The notes under the pieces are model-generated. The model ran no database searches. It was not told the origin of the DNA and saw nothing but the letters and a program-made list of their open reading frames with translations. A stretch of 64,000 nucleotides of DNA, taken from assembly GCA_002104905.1 (NCBI GenBank), contig MCFE01000321.1, positions 31,519 to 95,518 on the forward strand, given 5' to 3'. Numbering within the stretch: the first letter of the stretch is position 1; every line of letters starts with the position of its first letter. The translations under genes and the position numbers were made by a program. This document shows positions 1-12,776 of this stretch, in pieces. Source of the stretch: Basidiobolus meristosporus CBS 931.73 (Eukaryota; Basidiobolomycota; Basidiobolomycetes; Basidiobolales; Basidiobolaceae).

Positions 1-2330
1 TCCATCATATAGATTCTGTGTGAGGTAATAGAAATGACCTATATTAGGCAAAGCTAAGGTTTTGTCATCTATATGTGATCCAGATTATCCCATTTCTTGG
101 TACTGTGTCACACAGTGCATGGCCAAAAAAGGGTTTTTGTTCAACTCTGAGCTAGGATGGCCTTCTCCCACTTGAACCACGCCTATTTAGTGCTTCAGAT
201 ATACAAAAATGATCTAGAGTGGTTATGTTTGTTTTCCTTAAGTAACAATATCTATCTTTGATAGTTTACTTTGCTTACAATAGACTCAAGGTCCATTTGC
301 TTCTTGGTTTTCCCAGTTTGGTATCAGAAAGTACCATTGATTAGTGAGTAGGTACTTTCAGAGTGCTTCCACAGATTTGAATTGATACAACTGCTTTTGT
401 CTTATCAGAATATACATATGGAGTAGAGTCTAGTGCATTCCCAGAAGTGAGATTCTTCTCAACAAGGGCTTTGATCATCCTTATTCTCCTAATAGGTATT
501 TTCAGCCTTGAGCTTGGTTTGCAAGGCTAACTGATGTTCTCAGTGTCTTCAGAATCCATAAAACACATCTGGTTGATGCTTGCACCTTTTTTCTTTTAGC
601 TCCATAGACAGCACTGTGGTAGGGTTAACATACCTCCCACAGACAAGTTTATTCATGCAGTCATTATGATAAACCTATCCATATTTTATCTTATTAGTAT
701 TATCCCATTCTTCTTTTGCCCATATTATCAGTATTATCCCCATATGATGTTTACCCTGATTAGTTATTAGCATTAGTTATCCCAGATGTTATTCAGCTTT
801 GTGATCAATATATGTACCTACATAAGGCAAGTACCCGCGTCAAGTACCTGTGACACATGACCTAGGTCTGTGTTACCATCCCTACCAGTTCAATACCATA
901 TATGGTATTTCTATGTTGCACAGGTTTCAGATTACTGATTCCTGATTGGTTGAATGTGCTGTGCCTTTTAGAATCTTCCAGGACATTCTTGGCATATTTT
1001 TGGCTCATAGTGATGTCACCAAGAATTCCACTGATACCTGGAATCTTCTAGAACCTTGTCATTAATAATCACTTGGCAATCAGGAAAAGTATTTAAGGGA
1101 AAGCAATCCCTTGTCAATAAATCATCCCTTCTTTCAGTAACACTTCTACCTTATTGTTTAGCAGTTGATCACTGCACCTGCCTTTAACAGTACATCTCAG
1201 ACCTGCCATCAAGGAGCTTTTCAGGGTAGTGCACAAGACACACAGAGGCCTTTGGAGACACTTGGAGCACCTAGGAAGCTAGAGAAGCAGGAGCTTTTAC
1301 CATTGTGATATATTGACAAAGACACCAGCAGTTTAGACACAGAGGGTATTGCACCCATCAGACACCTCACACACCTCAAGTTGTGTAGCTTCCCCCAGGA
1401 GTACCTCTACACCACCACAGCACACATCAAGACTTCTGCTTCAATGAATCTGCTCCAATTTAAACTACAATATCTGACAGATATTGTTGAAATTTCAGGG
1501 CTCTTGTGGAATTTGAGACTCAATGACTTTGTACAAGAGGCACCATGAAGCATATCTACACTGATAGATAGTCCAAATATAGCCTACATAGGTTTTGGCT
1601 CCATTTGGGGAGTACCTTAATTTGTAGTAGTAATATTTTCCCATTTCTCTACTTTTTCTTTTTCTGCTAAGGATCCAAGGGAGATCCCATTTGTGGGATG
1701 GTTCTGGACTCTCCTACAGGAGGGACCACAGCGTGCTTTAGCATAGAAGTCCTCATGAGATTGTTCCAGAATATATGACTATTTGGCAGTGAAATAATCA
1801 AAATTGGTATCCACTTAGATCTATCGTAACTTTAGATAGAGTTAACAAAATTTGATCAAATAAACTGCATTTGCAAGCTGTATAATATCTTATCCAAAAG
1901 CTTGTCTAACATTTATTGAGGTCATATAAATACATACAGCAATAAATTTCTTTGCAGTACTGAACCCTCAAATGCCAATATTACACAATTTTTTCAGTAG
2001 TGGTAGAGCACCAATGTACTATATATCTTGACATATTTGCATGCCAGCTTGCTAGACTCTGCTTCATAACAAGCTTCAGTAGGTACTAAATCAGTATCTT
2101 GGGGGCAAGTTCTTCTTCTCTACAGTAATATCCTCAGGAACATAGTCCTTTGGGCAGTGGTAGTATTTGTTAACTTTAGCAGAGCAATAGTGCAGAAAGT
2201 CTTTCTCCAGACTAGCAGAAAAGAATTCAAGGCAAAGTAGACACTAAGAGAATAGCAGACTTGGGGTTTATAACCTCTTGCAATATTCTGAGAAGTATTG
2301 GAAGTGGTAATGAGAATTAGTGGATTTACA
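1..2330. other. AT-rich gene-free repeat-derived region
   Basis: No reading frame above about 90 codons looks like a real protein here. The base composition matches the copia debris to its right. A TATA-like stretch followed by AATAAA near 1085-1125 suggests an old LTR (listed separately). I see no host gene. Confidence 0.5.
849..1193 (+). repeat. Candidate solo LTR (low support)
   Basis: The block starts TGTGACAC and ends TTTAACAGTACA, giving the TG...CA ends of an LTR. Near its right side it contains a TATA-like TATTTAAGG, then CAATAAATCATC about 25 nt later, which is the usual order of promoter and poly(A) signal in fungal LTRs. No second copy is visible in the window, so the limits and identity are uncertain. 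Confidence 0.28.
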
Positions 2331-2600
2331 TGATATATAATTGTGGATTTATTGATCAAATGTATGGTATTTATACATTTGACAAAGTAGAGCATACAAA
2401 TATATAGGTTCTGTCATGGAAGGTTCCAAGAATATGTATGCAAAGTTTGGGGCTTTTGGACAACTTTAGGAAAGATTATAATCTGGGTACCTGATAATTT
2501 GGAGAAAATATTCTAGGTAGATCCTGACAAGAAATTTTGTCAGTACAGAATGATAATCAACAAAAAAGATCTATGTAACTAAGCAATCCTGAACATTAAG
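2330..2600 (-). repeat. Degenerate copia-type LTR fragment
   Basis: The sequence resembles the better LTR blocks at 9291-9630 and 12777-13103. They share a 'ggtatttatac' stretch, 'aaggttccaag', 'gcaaagtttgggg', 'ctgggtacctg' and the 'gaaaatattctaggtagatcc' region. It is diverged and its edges are not clear. Confidence 0.45.
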
Positions 2601-2639
2601 GAGACAACTTAATAATTGCAACACTCAAGAGCTTTGGTA

Positions 2640-2935
2640 TCATCAAGACTAAGACACAATCTCATCTATTTCAATGACATCTGTGTGGACTTAAGCATAA
2701 TTCATCCTTAAGAATGATGAAGAATTTGATCACCTTTATTGATGATAATACAAGATACTTATGGGTTAACTTTATGAAAACAAAAGAAGAAGCACTGTCA
2801 AAGTTCAGGGAGCTTAAAGCTGTGGTGAAAAGAGAAACTGGTGAAAATATCAAGCAAATATACTCTGACAGGGGTGGGGAATTGTTGTGTTGTATTATGA
2901 CTAGTATGAAGCTTGTTCTGCAATGTGGAAGCTAA
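2640..2935 (+). pseudogene. Copia integrase core fragment
   Basis: Translation gives LITFIDDNTRYLWVNFM, then KTKEEALSKFRELKAVV and IYSDRGGE. This is the first part of a Ty1/copia integrase catalytic core (the D of FIDD and the second D of SDRGGE), preceding the third acidic residue. The same segment occurs at about 11010-11160. The frame breaks just after SDRGGE and the rest of the core resumes about 1.1 kb further right, so this copy is dead. Confidence 0.75.
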
Positions 2936-3189
2936 TCAACATTATACAAAAAGTTCCAGAATGCTAATACTAAAATAGCTTATTGGGAGTTTGATATACC
3001 AATAGAAGATAAAATTTTGACTAATATCCTCAATCTTGGGCTCAAAATATACTATAGACAATGATTCTCACTTCTACAGCAGTGTTCTGACCTTCTGTCA
3101 ACTACTGGGCTTATTTGCTTTTATGTAACTTGTTCTTATTTGGAAGTCACTTTCCTTTCTGAGAAAATATTTGCTAATATGGAAATTCT

Positions 3190-3420
3190 GAACTCCCTTT
3201 AACCTAAAGGGGTGTAGTGTAGAAGTCTCCAAAGGGGTCTTTAGACCTAGTGGGGTGTCTAAAGTGGTGTCAGAGTAAAGGGGCTTTTTGTAGTGGTCAC
3301 TAAAGTGGACTTTACACTAAAGGGGTGCCTGAAGGGGCTTCTTAAAGGTGTCTCTAAAGGTATATCTTTAGAATAAAGGGGCTTCTTAGAAGGGACTTTT
3401 CTGACAGAAAAGTTGTAGTT
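3190..3420. repeat. Degenerate G-rich short repeat (TAAAGGGG-like)
   Basis: About ten copies of a loose motif of the type (C)TAAAGGGG(T/C) with flanking TCTTTAGA or TTCTTA occur within 230 bases. Spacing is irregular at roughly 15-30 nt. It contrasts sharply with the AT-rich surroundings and interrupts the copia copy between its integrase halves. Confidence 0.55.
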
Positions 3421-4029
3421 TTCTTGTAGAACTTAGATTGATTCTTGTGAGCTTTGCAGTCTCTTTACTGATGTAGTACCAATCAAAGTCAGAATACTCA
3501 ACAGTGCCAGTGATGCAGAGGAAGTCTTATAACCTTTAAACTTGTAACTGTAGGGTGGAGATTCTGGAAAGAGATGCTCTCCTTTATTTCTCAGCTGGGG
3601 AAGTCATATATATGAAAATTCTGAGGGATCAAAGATTTGCGCAAGCAATACACATTATACAAAGCCAAAATTTTGCAGTGGTGCAGATTTCACATAGGTG
3701 TAGCACCTGTGAAAATATCACATGATTTTATTGGCTGATTTGAAAGCTACACACAATCAAAGTCACTATAGTAATTCTAGCAATAGAGGCCTAGTTTATA
3801 TGATAATTGGGCTCTTTGATCATAACTCCTTGAGTACTGCTTCAAATGAGCTGTAACTTGAACCATGTGTTGACTACTGAGCATTTGGCATGAAATAATA
3901 TTCTTGGGTGAATTTCTTGTCAGGGTCTGGAGCATTTGTCCTTCAAAGTTGAAAATTCTTGATCTTTCACTTGTGTGTTATGATAGTACAAAGCAAAATA
4001 AAGGAATGAGTCCAATATTGGTTTTGAGA

Positions 4030-4720
4030 TATGTAGTAATGGAATACTTTCCATTACCACAGAATATACCTCGAAACTCTTCATCCACTTCTGCAAAAAT
4101 GCTTGGGATAAAGTAAGAGATCACTGCACCATACTCTCCATAACAAAATGAGTGGCAGAATATGCAAGCAATACAATAAGTGAAACTGCAGATCTATATC
4201 CATTATCAAAATTATCCTATGATCTTTGAAAAGAGTCAGTTGTTACCGCAGTATATCTCAAAAATAGGACATTCCAGAGAACTCTATAATCATGGTTTGA
4301 TCTGAATTAGTGCATCAAGTGATTATTTCAGGGTCACAAGCCAGAGGATCCAACCAGATCAGGCATTGCCTGTATTACTATATCAATGAGGGTACAAAGG
4401 TATCCTATGCCTATTCAGTTCAAATTGATGGATCATAGACAGTAAAAGAGTTCCAAAATTGCCTATGGAGGAAGCTTGGAGATGTGCAATGACCACAGAG
4501 TATCAGGCCCTGATGAAAAATCAAACTTGGTACCTAGTCAAATTTCCAACTAGCAAAAAATGAAGTGGATGCTGATAGGTCATCTACAAAAATTACATTG
4601 CTGATTGTATATTTGAGAGACATAAAGTAAGATTTATGGCCATAGGATACTCTCAGACAAAGGACTGGACTACACTGAGACCTGTGCATCAGTAGCCAAT
4701 ATTAACTCCAGCATACAAAT
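4030..4720 (+). pseudogene. Copia integrase C-terminal / RT N-terminal fragment
   Basis: Nucleotide-level match to 11150-12160: the 'aatatacctc-aaactc-tcatccacttctgcaaaa' integrase stretch is followed by the start of the RT region ('tatcaggccctgatg-aaaatcaaacttgg' and 'tcagacaaaggactgg-ctacactgagacct'). In-frame stops and indels abound. The copy is cut at about 4720 by the fold-back element and resumes at about 5455. Confidence 0.65.
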
Positions 4721-4723
4721 ACT

Positions 4724-5450
4724 GGACTTCTTCTGTTGGATAGTGCCATATCAAGACATAAGTACCAAATGAGGCTATAGTGTCCCAAGGAGGCAAAGTG
4801 AGCCTATACATGGCCACAGAGTGTGAAATATAGCTCTGCATCTTCATGCAAAGCAGCCCCTGTGCTTCACCCATTGTGCTGGAGAAAATTCATTTTTTGA
4901 CCTTTTTTTTGGATCAATATTGTGCAGAATGTGCAAGAGCACAAAAAAATTGAAGACATGTGTCAGGTACTCATTACCTATGGCACTCTGAATCTAGCCC
5001 TGTGGCTTGTATCATGTCACAAAGATTATGGGACTATCTTGGTCCACTGGTACTATCAGGCACTATATTTAAATATTAGCCCTAAAGTAAAACCTATAAA
5101 AGCACTTATAGTGCCAGATAGTACCAGTGGACCAAGATAGTGCCATGCATTTTGGTGACATGATACAAGCCACATGGCTAGATTCAGAGTGCCATGAGTA
5201 TTGGGTATCAGATCCATGTCTTCAGTTCTTCTGTGCTCTTACACATCCTGAACAATGTTGATTCAACAAAAAGGTCAAAAAATGGATTTTCTCCAGCGCT
5301 ATGGGTGAAACACAGGGGCTGCTATTCATGAAGATGAAGAGTCATGTTTTACGCGCTGTGGCTAAGTTTAGGTCCACTACACCTTTCTGGCATGTAATGG
5401 CACTATTTGGCACCCATGGCTCAATGTAGCACTATCCAACACAACAAGTC
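4724..5450. mobile_element. Fold-back / long-TIR element inside a copia copy
   Basis: Two arms of about 340 bases are imperfect inverted repeats of each other. The left end reads GGACTTCTTCTGTTGGATAGTGC, and the right end read backwards gives AGACTTGTTGTGTTGGATAGTGC. Shared internal landmarks include 'cagcccctgtg', 'ttttttgacctttttt' and 'ggcttgtatcatgtcac', and the centre near 5050-5140 pairs 'ggtccactggtactatc' with its complement. There is no transposase frame, so it is non-autonomous. It interrupts copia RT sequence whose two halves are collinear with the copy at 12150-12230. A target-site duplication is not clear. Confidence 0.65.
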
Positions 5451-5454
5451 TACT

Positions 5455-6020
5455 AACCAGTGCAGCCAAATATAGGTTTTTGGCTCCTCAAATGGATGTA
5501 AAGCTACATTTTGGTATGGAGAACTTGATGAAAACCTGTACATGGACCATCTTGATATGTTGGTTGGGCAGGATAACCTAAGCTTGGTCTGCAAGATTAA
5601 AAATCTCTATATGGTGTGAAACTATCATCAGGAGCCTAGAATTGCAAAATAGATTTGTATTTGGAATCACTGAGTTTCCATAAATGTACTGCCAGCCACT
5701 GTATCTACTATAAGCTAGGTAGAGCAAGTCTGGCTCTGTTAGCTCTCAATATTGGTGCAATTATTATAGCCAGCAATAACTGAGAAACACTGGAAGAGAC
5801 TAAATCCAGCACATCTAAGGAGTTCAAGATGTCTTATCTAGGAGAACTCAGTTACTGCTTAAAGATAAATTTCTCTCTAAATAGAGGTATCTAAGTTATC
5901 ACCCTTAGACGGTCCAATTATATTCAAGATAAGTTCAAGTGGTGCTATGTGGATGACTGTAAGTTAGCAGCTACCCTAATGAAGCCAAACCTTAGCTTTG
6001 TCCAGGTTTTGTTTTAAATA
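5455..6020 (+). pseudogene. Copia reverse transcriptase fragment
   Basis: Collinear with 12200-12740. Landmarks are 'cagccaaatata', 'caaatggat', 'ggataacct...ttggtctgcaag', 'ctatatggt' and the final 'agcagctacccta-tg' segment that encodes the end of the RT palm/thumb region. Many stops are present. This is the right-hand half of the copy split by the fold-back element. Confidence 0.6.
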
Positions 6021-6109
6021 TTTTTTAAATCCAAATTCAGGCTAAATATCAGCTTACACACATTACTATTTCAAAAATGCGTGAACTAAACCTCATGGTT
6101 GCTAATTCA

Positions 6110-6460
6110 ATAATTACCAACAAGTTTAAAAATATGCCTTGAAATATATATTTTTAAATCCAAATTCAAGCCAAATATCAACATTTATACTTTTATATGG
6201 TCTTAGAGTAATGGGCACTGAGAATAGATTTAGGAAGGCTCTTAGAACAAGTGTGCAAATTGTGTGCTGTTTTGGCAACTTATCAAATCTTTATGACTGG
6301 GTATCTGATATTTTGATGAAAATATTCCAGGTAGATCCTAACAAGGAATGTGGTCAGTATTCTCTAAGATTTGTAGGTAAAGATCTGAGTGGCAAGTTAG
6401 GTGAGTATTTAGGTGGATTTATGAGCCTTCACAATACTCCTGCTGAACTAAACGCTCATA
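6110..6460 (-). repeat. Copia-type LTR
   Basis: Similar to 9291-9630 and 12777-13103. It abuts, on its right, an RNase H region coded on minus, so in the minus orientation this is the 3' LTR position of the 6.5-9.3 kb copy. Edges are degraded. Confidence 0.5.
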
Positions 6461-6489
6461 CTGAATAGTTCTGATATTGACCTATGATT

Positions 6490-9288
6490 TTCAAATTTGT
6501 CTCTAGCTTATGGCTTCATAGATTTGTCTGCAATCATTTAATCTATAAGACAGCAAGCTGATTTAACTAAGTTATGTTCTGTAGTTTTACATATGATATA
6601 ATGTCTAATATCTTTCTGTATAGGTCCAGTATAAGAAGTTGGATTTCTACCTAAACTTGTATACATCCTTCCTTATCTTGAAACAAAGTAATGAGTACTC
6701 TTGACATAAGTCTAAGTCTTTAAAAAGCTTTCTGAGCCCCATTACCTCTTTTGTAGCTTCACAGGCTGCCATATACTCTGCCTCTGTGGTGGAAAGTGTG
6801 TCAGTAGGTTGCTTTCTTGAATTCCATGAACTTGCTCCTTTGCAGTGAAGAAAGGTGTATGCCATGATGGATCATCTGTCTTCTAAACTTTGTCCCCAGT
6901 CTGCATGGGTATATTTTGTGAGATCCTGTTCTGCATCTTTATTGGTGTTCCTTGAGCAGATATCAGCAGCTCCTTTTAGGTATCTAAAAATCCACTCAAC
7001 TGCTGCATATGATCAGATCCATAGTTCTGATTATGCTGGCAGACAACTCCCACCAAGTATGCATATCTGCTCAGGTTTCAAGCATAAAATGTGTTGGACT
7101 ACCAGACATAGCTTAGTAAGCAAATGCTGGCTTTCAGATGGCCCCAGACTCACTTGACTTGGTTGAGCTTGGACTAACTTAAGGTTTGTCCCCATTGGAG
7201 TAGCTGCTGATTTACAGTCTTCCATTTGGTACTTCTTGATTATATCTTGAATATACTTTGACTGGGTAAAGGTGATAGTCTTGGTACTTCTGTTATTGTA
7301 GAACATAATTCCTAATGAATAACTGGGTTCCCTAGACTGGATATCTTGGGCTCCTTAGATATGCTGGATTTGATCTCTTCCATATAGTAGATACTATGGT
7401 CAGCAGTACCTTTTGGCAACTAAATGATTTCTAGTAAGAATCTGTCTTGCATATCCAGGCTCTTTGTCATTGTTCCAGAATATATAGAAAGCTTTTGAGC
7501 TTTCAGACCAAACAGGGGCTATTTGATCAGCAAGCCCTCCAGGCTGGTCTATGTACCTGCTCTCATCAAGCTCTCCTCTCAGAAATGCAGTTGTTGCATC
7601 CACTTGGTGAATCAAAAATCTTTTTTGGCTGCAATAGTTAGCATTTATATGCTGGATTAAATCTTGCTACTGGTGCAAAGGTCTCAGTGAATTTAAGTCT
7701 TTTATTTGAGAGTATTCTTGAGCCACAAGTCCTGCTTTGTAACCTTCAACTGTACCATCAGCCTTGTAATTCTCTTGAAGATACATCTATATCTGATTGA
7801 GTTTTGGCTGATTGATAATTTGATTAAGTTACAAGTTTGATTTGCATTAGGACCTGACACTCCCCAGTCATTGTAGACCTCTAAAACCTTGTCTGAGGGC
7901 TATTTAGAGTCTTTTTTACAGTCTGAGTCTTATTAATGTGGACTGAATAGGTATATGCTAGAAATGTAACCTTGCTGATATAGTATATGGGCTAGTTCTG
8001 GTCTAGTTGGGTCTACTGGCTTGTAATACTAGAATGATCACTTCTGAGATATTTCTTGGCACTGATTCTGGCTGCACCATGGTTATCAAGTCCTCTGGAG
8101 TGAAAGGAATCTCATTGTTTTCCTCTGATTCAATCCTGACTGGTAATGCACTTGAGGTCAGATTTTTGTAATCATCTGATGTCATTTTTTGTAAAAAATC
8201 TTAATTTCTGTTAAGAACACATCATTGAACTAGATCCACTTCATTGCTTTGGAATTGTAGAGTCTAATATACCCTACTATCAGTGCAGTAGCCCAAAAGG
8301 TTGCATTTCACACTTTTGGGCTCAAATTTTGACTGATTTCAGAGCAGTTTCTTGGCATATGCTGTGCACCCAAGTGTTCTTAGATATACTGCACTTGGCC
8401 TGTACTCATATCATGCTGCAAGTGCAGTAGGCTCACAAGTTATTCTGTCATAGCTCCTATTTCAAGGGATACAGTTGTGGCAATTAATTTGCCCAAAAAT
8501 TGAAGGATAATATGATACTTGATCATAGAGCTTGCCATTTATACAACTCATCTGTTTGCACATCTGGTCACTTCATTTTGCTGTAGGGAGTATGGCACAG
8601 TAGTCTCTAGCTTATCCCATGAATGTTGCAGCAGTGTATGAAAAGTTTTGAGGTATACTCTTGATCATTGGCAGAGCATATTTTCTTGATTTTTCACTGG
8701 TTTCTCTCTCTACCATGGCTTTAGACTCTCTGAGCTTTGACAAAGTTTCTTCCTTTTTTCCCATGAAGTAGCCCCTTGTGTATCATGTATTATCATTAAT
8801 TAAAGTGACAAAGTACTTCATCATGCCTAAGGATAAATATTTGTAGGACCATATTGACCAGGATAAATTAAAGCTAATTTTTCTTAGTTTCTATTAACTC
8901 AGAGCCCCTGAGCAGCTCTCTGTCGTTTTTCCCATATATGCAGGCCTCATAGTGCTACAAGTTAACTGGGGAATCAAATTTACTTTAGAAATTAGCTAGT
9001 CTGATCATTTTGCACCAATAAACATATGATGTGTTCAAATCTCCAGTGCCAATGCATTGGTGCTTCCTTATTTAAGTTACCTGCGTTGGCTTCCTGATAT
9101 GATGGAATATAAGTCAAATTACATAGATTCTGCTCCCTGATTACCAAAGCAATATGGGTACCATTTTGATCAGCAATCCTGCATCTAGAACTGTCAAAGC
9201 TGAAACTGAGTCCTTCTGCTGAGGTCTCACTTACAGAGAGTAGGTTCTTGGCAATTTCCGGTATATAGAGTACTTCCTTGTGTTGTAA
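6490..9288 (-). pseudogene. Degenerate Ty1/copia pol, minus strand
   Basis: Reading on minus from right to left: a protease-to-GAG-pre-integrase stretch (about 9280-8800), integrase (about 8700-8300), a linker (8185-8003), RT (about 7700-7031, with FTQSKYIQDIIKKYQM near its end) and RNase H (6865-6647, with STTEAEYMAACEA). The order is that of a copia pol. Stops and frameshifts are frequent, so it is not coding. The right edge stops abruptly at the LTR at 9291, in the middle of the protease region. Confidence 0.75.
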
Positions 9289-9290
9289 GA

Positions 9291-9630
9291 GTCTTGGAGA
9301 TATTAGAAGTTATTTAGGAGGACAAGTAGATTATGTGGTTTTCACTCAGAGATATATTGAGTGTAAAAGTAGTACTTATACTTTTACATGGTCTTGGCAT
9401 TACAAGCACATAGAATAGGTTAATGAAGGTCCCAAGAGCATGTGTGCAAAGTTTGGGGATGCTTGGACAACTTTGAGAATTTTCATGATCTGGGTACCTG
9501 GTATTGTGGTGAAAATATTCTATGTAAATCCCAACAAGGAACTTGGTTAGTATTCTATAGGATTTGAAGGTAATTATCTAAGTGACTAAGTTAGGTGAAT
9601 ATCCAGGTGGACTTACAAACTTCTACAACA
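9291..9630 (-). repeat. Copia-type LTR (about 340 bp)
   Basis: Starts TGTTGTAAGAGTCTTGGAG and ends TTCTACAACA. It closely matches 12777-13103 in the same orientation. It sits directly beside an RNase H region on minus (9640 onward), so it takes the 3' LTR position of that minus-strand fragment. Confidence 0.6.
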
Positions 9631-9639
9631 CTCCCACTC

Positions 9640-10432
9640 TGCTAAATGCACATACTGACCAGTCCTAATTTTGACCTAAGATATTCAAGCTCATCTCTAG
9701 CTAATGTTTCATAAATATGTCTGCAATCATATCATCTGAGGGACAGTAAATTAAGCTAACTTGTTACGCTCTATAGCTTCACGTATGAAATGATGTCAAA
9801 TATTTATGTGCTTGGTTCTAGCATGAAAGGTTGGATCTCTACCTAACTTTGTACATCCTTGATTATCCTGAAATAAGTAATAGGTGTTTTTTGACTTAGG
9901 CCTAAATCTGTACAAAGCTTTCAGAACCACATTGCTTCTTCTGTAGCTTCACAAGCTGCAATATACTCTGCCTCTGTGGTAGAGAGTGCTACGGTTAGTT
10001 GCTTTTGTGAATTCTATGAAACTGCTCCTTTGCAGTAAGGAAAGGTGCATCCAATGGTGGATCATCTGTATTCCAACTGATATCCCAATAAACATCATAG
10101 TATGCTGCAAGATCCTGTTTTAACTCCTTATAGTTATATCTTAAGCAGATATCCACAGTTCCTTTTAGGTATCTAAAAGTCTGCTTAACTGCTCCAATAT
10201 GATCAGATCCATAGTTCTGATAATGCTGGCTGACAACTCCCACTGAATATTAGATATCTGGACATGTTCTAAGCATGAAATAAATCAGACTGCTGACTAT
10301 AGTTTGATAAGGAAAGTCAGGGCTTTTGGATGGTGTCAAGCTCTCTTGATTTGGTTGAGTGTTGACCAAGTTAAGGCAGACTGGTGCTTCAGAAAGTGAG
10401 ATAGTCAGCAGAAAAAGCCTAAGAAATGCCAA
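9640..10432 (-). pseudogene. Copia RT end plus RNase H fragment
   Basis: On minus, the segment begins with the RT C-terminal part (NTQPNQESLTPSKSPDFPYQ) and runs into RNase H (KQTFRYLKGTVDICLRYNY and the A-C-E-A region near 9960). Its start, at NQESL, coincides with the residue where the plus-strand copy 10440-12776 stops. This suggests one element broken by an inversion. Confidence 0.7.
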
Positions 10433-10439
10433 TTAAGAA

Positions 10440-12776
10440 GGTTTTCATGGGTGACAATAGAACAATTGATGCAGTGGGCAAATGAACTATCCAAGTAAGC
10501 CTTAGATGCAAAGAAGGAAGCCATACACTGACCTTTAAAGAAGTACGCTATGTACCAGAAATAGCCAAGAACCTATCATCTGTAAGCAAGGCCACTGTAA
10601 AAGAACTCAGCTTCAGCTTTGACAATTCTGGATGCAGGATCACTGATCAAAATGGTGCCCATGTTGCTTTGGGTATCAGATATCAGAATCTATACAAGTT
10701 GACTTATATTCCATCATATCTGGAAGCTGATATCAGTAACTTAAATGAAGTAACACCAGTGGTCTGACACAGAAGATTTGGACACATCAATTTAGATTAT
10801 TTGTGCAAAATAATCATATATCATCCAATTTCCAGAGCAAAAATTGATCCCCTAGCTGATTTAGAGCACTGTGAAGCCTGCATATATGGGAAATAAGCTA
10901 GACAACCATTCAAGAGCTTTGGGTTAATCAAAACTAAGAAAAAATTAGATCCAGTCATTTCAGATCTGTGTGGACCTATGCAAAGTTTATCATTAGGTGG
11001 GATGTAGTATTTAATCACTTTTATCGATGATTTTACATGGGTCTACTTCATGAAGTGAAAGGAAGAAGCTCTGTCTAAGTTCAGGGAGTTCAAAGTCATG
11101 GTGGAGAGAGAAACTAGTGAAAATATCATGAAAATACACTCTGACAATGGTGGAGAATATACCTCAAAACTCCTCATCCACTTCTGCAAAATTCATGGGA
11201 TAAAGCAAGAGACCACTGTGACATACTCCCCACAGCAAAATAGAGCAACAAAACATGCAAATAGATCAATAATTGATATGGCAAGATCTATGTTCTATAA
11301 TCAAAAATTATCCTATGATATTTGGGCAGAATCAGTTGCCACTGCTGTATACCTTAACAATAGGAGTTATAACAGAATACTTTGTAATTCTACTCTATTT
11401 GAGGCATGGCATGGAGACAGGCCAAGTATAGAGCTTCTAAGAGAACTTGTGTGTACATCATGTGCCAAGAAACTGCCCAGAAATCAGTCAAAGTTTGAGC
11501 CAAAGAGTCTAAATTGCATATATTTGGGCTACAGCAATGAAAGTAAAGCATACAGACTCTACAATGCCAAAGCAAAGAAGCTTATCAAGCTCAGGGATGT
11601 GTTGCCTGGTGAAAATGGAAAACTTTCACAAATAATGACATCTGATGATGACAAAAATCTGATCTCAAGTCCACCAATTGTCAGGACAGAATCAGAGCTA
11701 AACAATGAGAATTTTTCACTCCAGTGGACTCTACAACCATGGTACAGCCAGAATCAGTGCCCAGGAATATCCCAGAAGAGATTGTTTCAGTATCAAATGC
11801 CAGGAGATTCAACTGGACAAGAAATAGTCCTTATTACTAAATCATTGTGGGAACAAGTTTAGCCTATGCCTATTCAGTCATTATTGATGAGCACCACACT
11901 TTCAAAGAGGCCCTAAATAGCCCTCAGACAAGGTTTTGGAGATCTGCAATGACTGAGGAATATCAGGCCCTGATGGAAAATCAAACTTGGGACTTGGTCA
12001 AATTACCTATCAATCAAAAATCAATTGGATGCAGATGGGTCTCTAAGACAAAATATAAGGCTAATGGCACAATTGAAAGATACAAAGCAAGATTTGTGGC
12101 CAAAGAATACTCTCAAATAAAGGGACTTGAGTATATTGAGACCTTTGCACCAGTAGCCAAATTTATTTCCATCAGATTAATATTGGCTATTGCAGCCAAA
12201 TATGAGTTTTTTATACATCAAATGGATATAAAAACTGCACTTTGAATAGAGAGCTTGACAAGGATGAGTATACATACCAGCTTGATGTGTTGATTACCCA
12301 GGATAACCCCCATTTGGTCTGCAAGCTTAAAAATACCTATATGGTCTCAAACAATCACCAAAAGCCTGGAATTGCAAGATAGATTCATACTTGGAGTCTT
12401 TGAGTTTCAAAAGGAGTTGTGCTGACTATAATATGTACTATAAGCCAGATAGAGTAATTCTAGTTCTATTAGTTCTTTATGTGAATAATCTTATTATAGC
12501 CACCAATAATCTCAAACATTGGAACAGACTAAATCCAGTCTATCTAATTAGCTCAAGATTTCAAATCTAGGAGAACTCAGTTACTACTTTGGGATAAAGT
12601 TCTCCCTAGACAGAAGTACCCAGACTATCACCCTAAGCCAATCCAAGTATATTCAAGGTAAACTAAAGAAGTACCAAATGGGAGTCTGTAAACCAGCAGC
12701 TACCCCAATGGAGACAAACCTTAACTTGGACAAAACTCAACCAAATCAAGAGAGCTTGCATGCTAGAGCTACGCAT
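10440..12776 (+). pseudogene. Degenerate Ty1/copia protease-integrase-RT
   Basis: The best preserved copia segment. It contains a protease-flanking region (about 10460-10740, GDNRTIDAVGK then VRYVPEIAKNLSSVSK), the GAG-pre-integrase zone, an integrase with an open stretch at 11098-11862 (IHSDNGGEYTS, then TVTYSPQQN and RSIIDMARSM), and RT with an open stretch 11847-12245 (WVSKTKYKANGTIERYKARF, ETFAPVAKF, QMDIKTA) running degraded to about 12740. The two open stretches are in different frames and there are stops on both sides. No gag is recognisable. Confidence 0.8.
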
